Positions 14,794 through 21,439 of a stretch of 36,015 nt of DNA are shown here, piece by piece. A program made the position numbers and the translations under genes. The stretch covers positions 1-36,015 of IMG/VR virus record IMGVR_UViG_3300024520_000030; one strand, given 5' to 3'. Each line of letters begins with the position of its first letter. The first letter of the stretch is position 1. The stretch comes from a virus. The notes under the pieces are model-generated. The model had not been told where the DNA came from, did not search any database, and saw only the letters and a program-made list of their open reading frames with translations.

Positions 14794-15133
14794 TATCTTT
14801 CCTTTGTTGTTCACGCATTAAACAGGCTATAGCCTCTAATTCTTCGACGACTAAAGTTGCATCACATATATGAATTGCATCCACAGCGTCATTGATATTT
14901 ACCTTAAAATCTTTAAACCAGACACCACCATCACTATCCTCGTCAGCTTCACAACCGCCTAAAAGCTCCCGCGCTCGCTCTGGTGTCATAGGTAGCGCCA
15001 ACCCCTTATCGGTTAACCGCTTAGCTATTTTATGGCCGTAATCGCGAATCTTTTCATCTTCTTCGACTGTCGTATTGTTGTCTACGCATGCCTGAACTAC
15101 TGCTAGGCGTATTTTTTGATAGTTAGTGTTCAT
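14786..15133 (-). CDS. 115-residue unknown early protein
   Basis: This is an acidic soluble protein starting MNTNYQKIRLAVVQACVDNN. The middle contains KRLTDKGLALPMTPERAREL and the C-terminal half IHICDATLVVEELEAIACLM is helical. The gene starts within the stop of rha (ATGA overlap) and so is translated with it. No known domain was identified. It could be a partner of Rha, given the coupling. Confidence 0.7.
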   Translation of the reverse strand: MNTNYQKIRLAVVQACVDNNTTVEEDEKIRDYGHKIAKRLTDKGLALPMTPERARELLGGCEADEDSDGGVWFKDFKVNINDAVDAIHICDATLVVEELEAIACLMREQQRKDNE

Positions 15134-15834
15134 TTGTTTGCCTTATTTGTTATTGATAATATCGGGCTAGTGCCGATTATTTCAGCGAAAGCTATAATTC
15201 TGCTTTTAGCTAGTTTATATATCTCTTTGTAGTTTAGATTCTCCTCCATCCCGTTAAGTAGTGCTTTTTCTATTACATCGTCAGCAGTAGATACTTGCAT
15301 GAGCTGCTTAATGGTCATTACCTCGCGCAGATTGGTATATTTCTGCTCAAAAAAGAATAACGCCCTATTTTCCATCTTCGCTAGGTTTGTGTAATACATC
15401 TTCGCCGACTTGCTGCCCTGATTTTCTGCGTACTCTACAAACCTCTTGATGATGTCCGTCTTTTGAAAGTAGACTGCTTTACCGTCTTTCCGTACATTCT
15501 GCCACCCCGGGTCTTTCTGTTGCGCAATGAGTCTTGATATTATTTCTCGCTGCTTATAAAACTCCGTCGACAGCTTTTCTTTAAATAAAACTGTCTTTTC
15601 AGAATTACGCATAAGTGTTATTAAAAAGGTGGCTTGCATTTCGCTTAATATTGCGTACTCAACTGGCCTTCCACCCCTAGATACTTTCGCTGTTTCAAAC
15701 GTCGAAAGTGTTTCTGTGTTTGAGTGGTTTTTAAGCAACTCCATTACGTTTTTATGTAAAGTTCCAACACCATCAGATATTATTAATGTGTCCGTAAATA
15801 TCTTCTTGCCGTCCGTCTTAACTATTGTATTCAA
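15130..15834 (-). CDS. rha: Rha family phage regulatory protein
   Basis: This 234-residue protein has an N-terminal Rha domain: LHKNVMELLKNHSNTETLST, then SRGGRPVEYAILSEMQATFL and LITLMRNSEKTVLFKEKLST, with the shared KNVMxLI and K...F...Y/F.. pattern. A C-terminal part of about 130 residues is unlike the common ANT or Roi domains. Rha proteins are regulators that in some lambdoid phages interfere with growth in hosts lacking IHF. The start is TTG (15832-15834), preceded by AGGAG at good spacing; no early ATG exists in frame. It has its own promoter with a flanking inverted repeat. Confidence 0.82.
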   Translation of the reverse strand: MNTIVKTDGKKIFTDTLIISDGVGTLHKNVMELLKNHSNTETLSTFETAKVSRGGRPVEYAILSEMQATFLITLMRNSEKTVLFKEKLSTEFYKQREIISRLIAQQKDPGWQNVRKDGKAVYFQKTDIIKRFVEYAENQGSKSAKMYYTNLAKMENRALFFFEQKYTNLREVMTIKQLMQVSTADDVIEKALLNGMEENLNYKEIYKLAKSRIIAFAEIIGTSPILSITNKANK

Positions 15835-15846
15835 CTACCTTACTCC

Positions 15847-15894
15847 TAGTGGCATCCATATCTATACTTTAGAATACCACTATCATGAAGTCAA
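15847..15894 (-). promoter_or_regulatory. rha promoter with flanking inverted repeat
   Basis: On the minus strand TTGACT (15894-15889) and TAAAGT (15871-15866) are 17 bases apart, a good sigma70 promoter. The -10 lies between two inverted arms, TAGTGGCATCC (15847-15857) and GAATACCACTA (15872-15882), which match at 9 of 11 positions as an inverted repeat. A bound dimer would block the promoter. The arms are candidates for autoregulation by Rha or for control by another early regulator (inference). Confidence 0.6.
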
Positions 15895-15902
15895 TAATCT
15901 TT

Positions 15903-15967
15903 TGCACTTAAAATGCAGAACTTTCGTATTTAGAATCCGTATCTTTTAACATTCCAAATGTCGAAAG
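15903..15967. promoter_or_regulatory. Cluster of short dyads between exo and rha
   Basis: Upstream of the rha promoter are three further dyads: TGCA / TGCA (15903-15906 and 15914-15917), the compact palindrome ACATT-CCA-AATGT (15949-15961) and CTTTCG / CGAAAG (15921-15926 and 15962-15967). None has a terminator U-run. They may be regulator sites or RNA structures at the end of the exonuclease transcript. Confidence 0.35.
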
Positions 15968-15969
15968 CC

Positions 15970-16671
15970 TTAACTCTCCCACTGACTACCAAATTCAACG
16001 CCAAACTCTTTCAGCGCACCGTCCATCTCGTCGATAAACTTTGGTATCTCGTCATTGAACCGCTTCATTAACTCTTCATCCCTTAAAAACTCTATACTGT
16101 ACGTTTTGTACTTCGATAGAATACGCGGGTCGTGCGTTACAAAGTGGCAAGATTCGCGTTCTGTTATCCATAGCCCGTATTGCATTTGTGTTATATATTC
16201 CGGCTTAACCTCCTGGCTTAGAACTGTCCGCAAGTGGTTCTCTGTGTTGTACGGGCATTTAATTTCTATAGCCGAGTTAGTGCCTAATAACCCGTCTGGC
16301 GAATAGCCGCACCGCATGTTATCGCTATAAATAAATGGTATTTCCTCTGTGAAGTCGCCGTATTGCTCATTAAAAGCGTGCCTTGACGCCTCTTCATTGT
16401 TATTACCCCAATCTAGAGCTGCGCCGCTAACCGACTTAGATTTACCCGTCAGAACTTCGGCTATTAGCTCTAGCATGTACGTTTCACGCTGCGCCGACAC
16501 TTTGCCGCCCCTGCCTTTTTTAATGATGTTATGCGCTTGACTGGCAGTAATAACGCCCAGCCTCGCCTTGTGCCATTGCGCCGAACCCTGTTCCGCTAAC
16601 GATAGGTCGAAACCCATTGCCGCAAGTGATTTTTCAGCTAGGTCTATTCTTAATTCGTTAGTTGTTTTCAT
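15970..16671 (-). CDS. YqaJ/lambda Exo-type recombination exonuclease
   Basis: This 233-residue PD-(D/E)XK nuclease degrades one strand of duplex ends to expose single strands for annealing. The catalytic centre CGYSPDGLLGTNSAIEIKCP gives D126, E136 and K138, and the TQMQYGLWIT motif (161-170) completes the YqaJ pattern. The N-terminal QWHKARLGVITAS is the conserved substrate-side motif. It overlaps the end of the annealing-protein gene by 14 bases, as expected for a Red-like pair. Confidence 0.92.
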   Translation of the reverse strand: MKTTNELRIDLAEKSLAAMGFDLSLAEQGSAQWHKARLGVITASQAHNIIKKGRGGKVSAQRETYMLELIAEVLTGKSKSVSGAALDWGNNNEEASRHAFNEQYGDFTEEIPFIYSDNMRCGYSPDGLLGTNSAIEIKCPYNTENHLRTVLSQEVKPEYITQMQYGLWITERESCHFVTHDPRILSKYKTYSIEFLRDEELMKRFNDEIPKFIDEMDGALKEFGVEFGSQWES

Positions 16672-17362
16672 TTTTTGCCTTTTCTATTTTCTTGTTAAGA
16701 ATTGCCATCGCGTTATTGAATGAATCGTTATTTAAATCATCTAGGCTATTCACGCCGTATTTATTCGCCACTTTTACAGGGTCCATTTCTGCATCGCTAA
16801 CCGCCCTTAAAAGCTCTTGGTACTGTTTCGCGCTTATTAACGTATTGGCTACTCTGTTTTCGTTTTCCTGTAAATCTTCACCCGCCCACAAATCTAGGCC
16901 TAATCCGTGTAACGCTATACATTTTGTCAGGCATCGCATTTGTGCCTTATTGACCTGCATCGCGTCTGGGTTTTTAACTGGCTGATTCTTAAAATCCAGC
17001 ACTGGCAATTTAATCGAACGCTCTATTCCGTTCACAGTTACCGACGCGCCAACAAAACAGCCTGTATCGGTCTTTAGATATGGCTGGTCGTTCCATTCTC
17101 TTTCTGTCCATGTAGCGCTAGGGAATCTCTTTAAAAGCTCTCTGACAGCGTTAGACCAGCTGAGATATGAGAATTTCCCTTTCTGCTGTACCTGCTTTGA
17201 AACATTAACTTCTGAAAGCCTGGTAAATACACTTATAGACGGTAATTCTGATACCTGCCTATCTTCAATACTGCCAACTTTCTCGCGCTGCTCTTTATTG
17301 CCTGCCTCTATTTTGTCGTTCATGTCTTTGATTGCCTCTTCTATTGTTGTTTTATTGGTCAT
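16658..17362 (-). CDS. DUF1071/Sak3-type single-strand annealing protein
   Basis: This 234-residue partner of the downstream exonuclease is expected to coat and anneal single strands. Recognisable segments are FSYLSWSNAVRELLKRFPSA (64-83), WTEREWNDQPYLKTDTGCFV (85-104) and NKAQMRCLTKCIALHGLGLD (138-157) followed by WAGEDL, all characteristic of the DUF1071 (Sak3-like) annealing family. The N-terminal 40 residues are charged and probably flexible. The start overlaps the preceding small gene by TAATG. Confidence 0.88.
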   Translation of the reverse strand: MTNKTTIEEAIKDMNDKIEAGNKEQREKVGSIEDRQVSELPSISVFTRLSEVNVSKQVQQKGKFSYLSWSNAVRELLKRFPSATWTEREWNDQPYLKTDTGCFVGASVTVNGIERSIKLPVLDFKNQPVKNPDAMQVNKAQMRCLTKCIALHGLGLDLWAGEDLQENENRVANTLISAKQYQELLRAVSDAEMDPVKVANKYGVNSLDDLNNDSFNNAMAILNKKIEKAKNENN

Positions 17363-17532
17363 TACTCTTCTTCCATAATCTTTGCGTGGTCGCGTTCTTC
17401 AATGTATTTAGCCGCTTTTAATACCGCCTTTTCTAGCTCTTTCATGTTCGGACCTGAAAGGCTTGCCTCAACTATTTTATTAAGCCAGTGCGCCGCTAGT
17501 ACTGCGTATTCTTCGCTGTCTAGTTGTTTCAT
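17362..17532 (-). CDS. 56-residue helical early protein
   Basis: The frame is open from 17568, but an ATG at 17530-17532 overlaps the upstream stop as TAATG and is the natural start. The product MKQLDSEEYAVLAAHWLNKI continues VEASLSGPNMKELEKAVLKA with a charged helix to the end. It has no known domain. It is tightly coupled to the annealing protein downstream, suggesting a recombination or early regulatory role at most (inference). Confidence 0.65.
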   Translation of the reverse strand: MKQLDSEEYAVLAAHWLNKIVEASLSGPNMKELEKAVLKAAKYIEERDHAKIMEEE

Positions 17533-17717
17533 TAGCAAACCTCCGCTGGATAATTGCCAGCCTTGCAATCTTCTTGAAACTGCATAATCCGTTTCTGATT
17601 CTCTATAACTTCCTTGTAGAACTCTTTAGATTCTTCGTGTCTATCCTCTGCGTTTCCGTCAGTGCCAGATATAGCGATTATTAGGAATAAGAATGTAGCT
17701 ATTAATACTGCTTTCAT
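17532..17717 (-). CDS. Small exported protein with signal peptide
   Basis: This 61-residue protein starts MKAVLIATFLFLIIAISGTD, a basic n-region plus hydrophobic core, with a possible cleavage near residues 17-22. The mature part is charged and helical (DRHEESKEFYKEVIENQKRI) and ends with two Cys (DCKAGNYPAEVC) that could form a disulfide in the periplasm. It is the first gene of the leftward early run. An early secreted peptide in this position is a candidate for superinfection exclusion or envelope modification (inference). Confidence 0.75.
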   Translation of the reverse strand: MKAVLIATFLFLIIAISGTDGNAEDRHEESKEFYKEVIENQKRIMQFQEDCKAGNYPAEVC

Positions 17718-17736
17718 TTGCTTGCCTCGTTTCGTT

Positions 17737-17775
17737 TGTGTAATTGAAGTATGGACGAACTAAAGAATAATGCAA
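17737..17775 (-). promoter_or_regulatory. Leftward early promoter with shared 16-bp element
   Basis: On the minus strand TTGCAT (17775-17770) lies 17 bases from ATACTT (17752-17747). The -10 is weak, and CATACT one base upstream is an alternative. It is fused to the element ATACTTCAATTACACA (17752-17737), which recurs at the rightward promoter with one mismatch. A GAGG ribosome site follows before the exported-protein gene. Confidence 0.5.
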
Positions 17776-17797
17776 CTTATTTGTATGCTTTTTTATA

Positions 17798-17837
17798 TTG
17801 ACTTTAATCCGCATTATGCCTATAGTTCAATTACACA
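17798..17837 (+). promoter_or_regulatory. Rightward early promoter with shared 16-bp element
   Basis: TTGACT (17798-17803) and TATAGT (17821-17826) are spaced by 17 bases, a strong sigma70 promoter. Its -10 is continuous with ATAGTTCAATTACACA (17822-17837), a near copy of the element at the leftward promoter. The element covers the start-site region of both transcripts, so a protein bound there would block initiation in both directions. A GGAGG ribosome site follows at 17842-17846. Confidence 0.7.
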
Positions 17838-17850
17838 CATTGGAGGCAGT

Positions 17851-18012
17851 ATGAACGAACCTGTATATAAGCAGATTAGATTACCAGAAGGCGTAGATAA
17901 GAAACTCAATGACATATCAAAGGCGCGCAAAGCTGGCGGTGCATTAGTTAAGACAAAGCAAGATGTATTGTCTGAGCTGGTTATTAACGCTCACAAGAAA
18001 GAGGTTAAATAA
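17851..18012 (+). CDS. Ribbon-helix-helix-like small DNA-binding protein
   Basis: The frame is open further upstream, but the ATG at 17851 has GGAGG five bases before it and follows the promoter directly. The 53-residue product has the RHH layout: an N-terminal strand KQIRLPEGV, a first helix VDKKLNDISKARKAGG, and after a loop a second helix TKQDVLSELVINAHKKE. RHH proteins (Arc, CopG, MetJ type) are dimeric repressors that insert a beta ribbon into the DNA major groove. Position right next to a divergent promoter with a duplicated element suggests autoregulation. The identification is by pattern, not by a search. Confidence 0.65.
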   Translation: MNEPVYKQIRLPEGVDKKLNDISKARKAGGALVKTKQDVLSELVINAHKKEVK

Positions 18013-18016
18013 TGCC

Positions 18017-18787
18017 ATGCACTACTACCAGTTTAATATTGGCGACTATAAGAGCCATACAGACCATTTGGACCCGATTGAAGATATCGCATATAGGCGA
18101 ATGATTGACCATTGCTATCTACATGAATCGCTTTTGCCATTGGACATAAAAGAGATATCAAGGGTTATTAGAATGCGAACGCATTGCGATGTTATTCAAA
18201 ACATCTTAGATGAATTTTTTTATAAAAAAGATGATGGTTACTTTTGCAAAAGAATTGAAAAAGAAATCAAAGCTTTTAAGGATAAATCTAAAAAAGCAAA
18301 GGCATCTGCTAAGGCTAGATGGGATAAACCCACTAATAGTAAGGCATCCAAGAGCATGCGAACGCATAGCGATGGCAATGCGGACGCTAAGCGGTCGGTA
18401 TGCGATGGCAATGCTAAACATAAACCATTAAACATAAACCATAAACCAATAACCAATAACCAAAGTAATACTAAGAAGGCGTCTATCGACTTTGATGCTT
18501 TTGGAATGTCTAAGGACCAAATTGATGAAATGATTTTGATTAGAAAAAAGAATAAAGGCGGGCCAATAACTCAGCGTTCTGCAAATGCCCTAGCTAAACA
18601 ATTTGATTTAGCTAAATCGTCAGGATTAAGCATTGACGACATTTTGACGGAATGGGATGTAAGAGGCTGGAAGTCTTTTAAATTTGAATGGATGAATAAC
18701 GACAACCATAAACCAGCACACCGACGGCAATCGGTGGCTGAGAACTTTTCACAAAAAGATTATGGAAAAACAGGAGATTCTTTTTAA
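18017..18787 (+). CDS. DUF1376 phage replication protein
   Basis: This 256-residue protein uses the ATG at 18017, not the longer upstream frame, since it then starts MHYYQFNIGDYKSHTDHLDP, the exact beginning of DUF1376 proteins. IEDIAYRRMIDHCYLHESLL follows, with a basic linker and a C-terminal helical part (WDVRGWKSFKFEWM). Proteins of this family sit beside DnaC-like loaders and are thought to act as lambda O-like origin-binding initiators. The middle contains a low-complexity region encoded by AT-rich direct repeats, probably the origin. It overlaps the helicase loader by TAATG. Confidence 0.88.
   Translation: MHYYQFNIGDYKSHTDHLDPIEDIAYRRMIDHCYLHESLLPLDIKEISRVIRMRTHCDVIQNILDEFFYKKDDGYFCKRIEKEIKAFKDKSKKAKASAKARWDKPTNSKASKSMRTHSDGNADAKRSVCDGNAKHKPLNINHKPITNNQSNTKKASIDFDAFGMSKDQIDEMILIRKKNKGGPITQRSANALAKQFDLAKSSGLSIDDILTEWDVRGWKSFKFEWMNNDNHKPAHRRQSVAENFSQKDYGKTGDSF
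18415..18463. repeat. AT-rich tandem repeats, candidate replication origin
   Basis: Two adjacent copies of the 14-mer TAAACATAAACCAT (18415-18428 and 18429-18442) run into three 7-mer units AAACCAA, TAACCAA, TAACCAA (18443-18463). Just upstream is a direct repeat GCGATGGCAATGC (two copies in 18369-18414). All lie inside the coding frame of the DUF1376 gene, as the lambda origin lies inside gene O. The repeats are strand-biased (C and A on one strand) and easily melted, as expected of an origin. Confidence 0.55.
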
Positions 18788-19554
18788 TGTTAAAACTATC
18801 TGAATTATTAAGTCAAGAAACCAGCGATGTGACTGGTACGTGTGAAACGCATGGTGAATGGTCGCAAGTATTACCAAAATCCCTAGCGAAACACGCAAAA
18901 TGCCAAGAATGCGCCGAGGACGAACGAAAAGAGTCCGACCGCCTTGCCGCTGAAAGTCGCGAGATGGAGTACGCTCAAAATATCAAGCGTAAAAATACCG
19001 ATGCAGCTGCAATACCTCACAGGTACAAGACTAAGACGTTTGACACGTACAAGCCAACCACGCCAAACGCCACCAAAGCACTAGAGCAGGCGATGGCATA
19101 CACGGCAGATTTTAAGCAAAATTTAGAAGCTGGCTCGTGTGTGATCATGTCTGGAAATGTCGGCACTGGCAAAACGCATTTAAGCTGTGCGATATGCAAT
19201 CAACTTTTAGAGCGTGGTGCGAGTGTTAAGTACATTTCACTAACAAACCTGATTAGATCGTTCCGCGCAACATGGACTAACCGCGATTTAAGCGAGTCTG
19301 ATGTACTTTCGGAGTACACCCGATACCATTTACTAGCTATAGATGAGATCGGCGTACAGCGAGGCACTGAGGACGAAAAACTTATTCTTTTTGATGTTAT
19401 CAATGCGCGGTATGAAGAAATGATGCCGACACTGATTATCACAAACCTTTCAAAGTCAGAGCTACCAGCGGCTATGGGCGAACGAACATTAGATCGGTTG
19501 CGGGAAAATAACGGCAAATTAATTAGTTTCGATTGGGATAGTAACCGAACTTGA
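18787..19554 (+). CDS. DnaC-like helicase loader ATPase
   Basis: This 255-residue AAA+ protein loads the replicative helicase. Walker A is GNVGTGKTH (123-131), Walker B is LLAIDEIGV (182-190), and a sensor-like IITNLS follows with an arginine-rich DRLREN near the end. The N-terminus carries Cys19, Cys39 and Cys42 plus His22, a zinc-binding pattern common in phage DnaC homologues. It follows the DUF1376 protein with a one-base overlap, forming the classic phage initiator-loader pair. No phage helicase gene was seen, so the host DnaB is probably recruited. Confidence 0.9.
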   Translation: MLKLSELLSQETSDVTGTCETHGEWSQVLPKSLAKHAKCQECAEDERKESDRLAAESREMEYAQNIKRKNTDAAAIPHRYKTKTFDTYKPTTPNATKALEQAMAYTADFKQNLEAGSCVIMSGNVGTGKTHLSCAICNQLLERGASVKYISLTNLIRSFRATWTNRDLSESDVLSEYTRYHLLAIDEIGVQRGTEDEKLILFDVINARYEEMMPTLIITNLSKSELPAAMGERTLDRLRENNGKLISFDWDSNRT

Positions 19555-19571
19555 TTTATAGGGGATAGGAA

Positions 19572-19778
19572 ATGAAAAATACGACAATGATTTACGAGCA
19601 ATCCGGCCAGATCGAAGTAGGTGAAACCGTGACCTTTTCAGGTGTATTTGAACCTGCACCGTTTTGGCGTCGGGTATTGTTTTTTATTACTAGACAGAAA
19701 CGTCCATTACAAAAGTTCTCAGTTGCTACCGCTTCGGGTTCCACTGTAACAATTACCGACTTTATAGGGGATAAGTGA
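19572..19778 (+). CDS. 68-residue unknown protein
   Basis: The product MKNTTMIYEQSGQIEVGETV has mostly beta character, with a FWRRVLFFITRQKRP hydrophobic-basic segment in the middle and a beta-rich end. A membrane-surface location is possible but unproven. Its leader shares the 13-base word TTTATAGGGGATA with that of the next gene, and it overlaps that gene by TGATG. Confidence 0.65.
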   Translation: MKNTTMIYEQSGQIEVGETVTFSGVFEPAPFWRRVLFFITRQKRPLQKFSVATASGSTVTITDFIGDK

Positions 19779-20110
19779 TGTCTAGCTTATTAGTTTGCAT
19801 TAAGAGCATTACAAGGGACACGGACACATATAAAACTTACGAGCTAGAGTTTGAACGCCACAGACTCTTTAGAAAGCCAAAGGTATGGAGTGGCGCCATG
19901 GTCTATTCAAAGGATAGAAAGACGTACTCTGTTTGCAGTGCATTCCCTGTAAGGCCTAGTGATGACTTTCTTGATCGGGTTGTTGATTTATATATGGGCA
20001 GTTGGGGGGGGGTAAGTGATGTCAGATATAGAGATCATAAGAGTGATTTTATTAACGGGCTTGCCGTTTGTTATCTTCTTGCTTGTGGTGGCTGTTGCCA
20101 GCATGTTTAA
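19778..20110 (+). CDS. Unknown protein, frame altered at a run of nine G
   Basis: The ATG at 19778 overlaps the preceding TGA. The product MSSLLVCIKSITRDTDTYKT continues as a small beta-rich protein up to DLYMGSWGG, encoded at a run of nine G (20004-20012). As given, the frame then reads on to 20110 and overlaps the next gene by about 90 bases in a different frame, giving an unlikely tail rich in Cys. With eight G the frame would end at TAA (20013-20015), matching the intergenic motif used by the neighbours. So the natural product is probably 78 residues ending before 20016, and the last stretch is likely an indel or slippage artefact. Confidence 0.55.
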   Translation: MSSLLVCIKSITRDTDTYKTYELEFERHRLFRKPKVWSGAMVYSKDRKTYSVCSAFPVRPSDDFLDRVVDLYMGSWGGVSDVRYRDHKSDFINGLAVCYLLACGGCCQHV

Positions 20111-20177
20111 AAAGCCGTTTTCATATCATGGCGCGGTAACTGAAATGTATGAATCAATGGCTAAAAGGGGTAAGTGA
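20019..20177 (+). CDS. 52-residue single-pass membrane protein
   Basis: The ATG at 20019 follows the GGGGTAAGTG junction. The product begins MSDIEIIRVILLTGLPFVIF with one strong membrane helix through LLVVAVASMF and then a basic, polar cytoplasmic tail (KKPFSYHGAVTEMYESMAKR). It is tied to the next gene by a TGATG overlap. The function is unknown; small membrane proteins in early operons often act in exclusion or host takeover. Confidence 0.6.
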   Translation: MSDIEIIRVILLTGLPFVIFLLVVAVASMFKKPFSYHGAVTEMYESMAKRGK

Positions 20178-20290
20178 TGGGTAGATTTATAGATAAATAC
20201 GGGCCTTTGGCTTCGCTTCTTAACGCGATAATGGTCATTTGTGTTGTTGCTATTCTGGCTTCTGGTGGAGGTATTGGATGCGATTACTAA
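20177..20290 (+). CDS. 37-residue membrane peptide
   Basis: The start overlaps the preceding stop within the junction motif AGGGGTAAGTGATG. The product MGRFIDKYGPLASLLNAIMV continues ICVVAILASGGGIGCDY. It has one hydrophobic helix and a terminal Cys. The length and position suggest an accessory early peptide of unknown role. Confidence 0.55.
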   Translation: MGRFIDKYGPLASLLNAIMVICVVAILASGGGIGCDY

Positions 20291-20463
20291 ACAATTTTAA
20301 ATGCAATAAAACCGGCTTTGTGATTGTGGATAAATTCCATAAGCAAGACGAGTCTATAACGTGTAAATGTGGCTCGGACACTGTTCGTATGCCTAGTTGC
20401 GTCCCGTTTAGTATTAGCGGTGGCGGTGTGTATAAATCTGGATTTAGTGGTGGTGGAAAATGA
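20278..20463 (+). CDS. Zinc-ribbon small protein
   Basis: The ATG at 20278 has GGAGG six bases upstream and overlaps the preceding gene by 13 bases. The 61-residue product carries C9, C29 and C31 (TCKCGSDTVRMPS), with a further C at 41, followed by a Gly-rich, Ser-rich tail (SGGGVYKSGFSGGGK). The spacing resembles FmdB-type or host-factor-binding zinc ribbons. The real ligand set is unproven. Confidence 0.65.
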   Translation: MRLLNNFKCNKTGFVIVDKFHKQDESITCKCGSDTVRMPSCVPFSISGGGVYKSGFSGGGK

Positions 20464-20588
20464 AATATCTAATATGTTTCGCTGCATACATCGTGTCTAC
20501 AATTTTAGGTGCTGCAATGTTTACAGCGTTAGTCAATGGGCATTGTGAAGAGTGCCGGGATTGGATTTATTTGGAGAGTGAAAAATGA
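20460..20588 (+). CDS. 42-residue membrane peptide
   Basis: It overlaps the previous stop by ATGA. The product MKYLICFAAYIVSTILGAAM has one long hydrophobic helix followed by a short polar end with two Cys (NGHCEECRDWIYLESEK). A periplasmic CxxC is possible. No family is recognised. Confidence 0.6.
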   Translation: MKYLICFAAYIVSTILGAAMFTALVNGHCEECRDWIYLESEK

Positions 20589-20752
20589 GTATTGAATCAG
20601 ATGGCTTGTCGCACGTAACGCTTAAGACTCACCGCGCTACGCCTGTGGATTTTAAGGATAACTGGATAATGATTGACCCTAAAATACACAAACAGCTCGA
20701 CCGAATTGAAATGATGTTGCGGGAGATTACAGGCCGAAACGATGAAGATTAA
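20585..20752 (+). CDS. 55-residue soluble unknown protein
   Basis: It begins with an ATGA overlap. The product MSIESDGLSHVTLKTHRATP continues with DFKDNWIMIDPKIHKQLDRI and ends in a charged helix MMLREITGRNDED. It is polar and has no known motif. It is part of the string of tightly packed early genes. Confidence 0.6.
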   Translation: MSIESDGLSHVTLKTHRATPVDFKDNWIMIDPKIHKQLDRIEMMLREITGRNDED

Positions 20753-21182
20753 TATGCTTAAGAATCACGGCGGGATTTTATGTCCCGCTAGTGATATAGA
20801 TGCCGACTTAATGCAGAAATTTAAATCTGAACTAATCTATGAGATAGAGATTAGGAAGAGTCGAAACCCGCATTTTCACGGCATGGTTTTTAGATTCTTT
20901 CAGTTCTGCTTTAAGTACTGGGCCGACGAAAACGGGTATATGTGCGAGAAGGGGCAGTTTGACGTATTTAGAAAGAATATGACGGTTATGGCGGGGTATT
21001 ACGACACGTACCACACAATTGATGGTGGTGTGAGGATTGAAGCTAAAAGCCTGAGCTTTGCGAGCATGGATCAAAAAGAATTTGAAGAGTGTTATACGGC
21101 TTTAACTGCTTACGCTTACCGCCGATTATTTGCTAAGACTGACGACATAACAATGAACACACTATTGGAGTTTTTCCGATGA
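20742..21182 (+). CDS. DUF1367 phage protein
   Basis: This 146-residue protein has the recognisable RNPHFHGMVFRFFQFCFKYW, DVFRKNMTVMAGYYDTYHT and IEAKSLSFASMDQKEFEECY segments typical of DUF1367 proteins found beside NinG in lambdoid early operons. The biochemical role of the family is not established; context suggests DNA metabolism. An in-frame ATG at 20754 is an alternative start. It overlaps the downstream gene by 4 bases. Confidence 0.8.
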   Translation: MKINMLKNHGGILCPASDIDADLMQKFKSELIYEIEIRKSRNPHFHGMVFRFFQFCFKYWADENGYMCEKGQFDVFRKNMTVMAGYYDTYHTIDGGVRIEAKSLSFASMDQKEFEECYTALTAYAYRRLFAKTDDITMNTLLEFFR

Positions 21183-21439
21183 CAGATAAACCGCGAATAG
21201 CACAAATCAAAGTCCCTAAACCTGGGGTTGCACTGCCAGAATTTTGGCACTCTGGCCGTCATGAATCTGACAGAGAAAAAATAACAGGTTGGATGAAATT
21301 TATCCCAGCGGATAAACAGCAAGCGGCTGCAGATGAATACCAAAGAATATTTATGACTGAGCCGAAACAACCGAGAGGTAAGGCGAATACTTACCTGCAC
21401 GGTGTCGCTAAAGAATATAGAGATTTGAGGTTTAAATGA
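21179..21439 (+). CDS. 86-residue unknown protein before ninG
   Basis: The product MTDKPRIAQIKVPKPGVALP continues EFWHSGRHESDREKITGWMK and a C-terminal ANTYLHGVAKEYRDLRFK. It is basic, without membrane segments, and starts in an ATGA overlap. It has the look of small Nin-region proteins but was not matched to a named one. It is co-translated with NinG. Confidence 0.7.
   Translation: MTDKPRIAQIKVPKPGVALPEFWHSGRHESDREKITGWMKFIPADKQQAAADEYQRIFMTEPKQPRGKANTYLHGVAKEYRDLRFK

Noticed and set aside
15832-15871. A 13-codon upstream frame (MDATRSKVVEYNS) overlapping the rha start
   Set aside because: It has no ribosome site and overlaps the promoter start region; it is more likely chance than a leader peptide.
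19982-20110. Programmed frameshift at the G run to make a fused protein
   Set aside because: The extended frame gives an unlikely Cys-rich tail that is just the next gene read out of frame; an indel explains it more simply.
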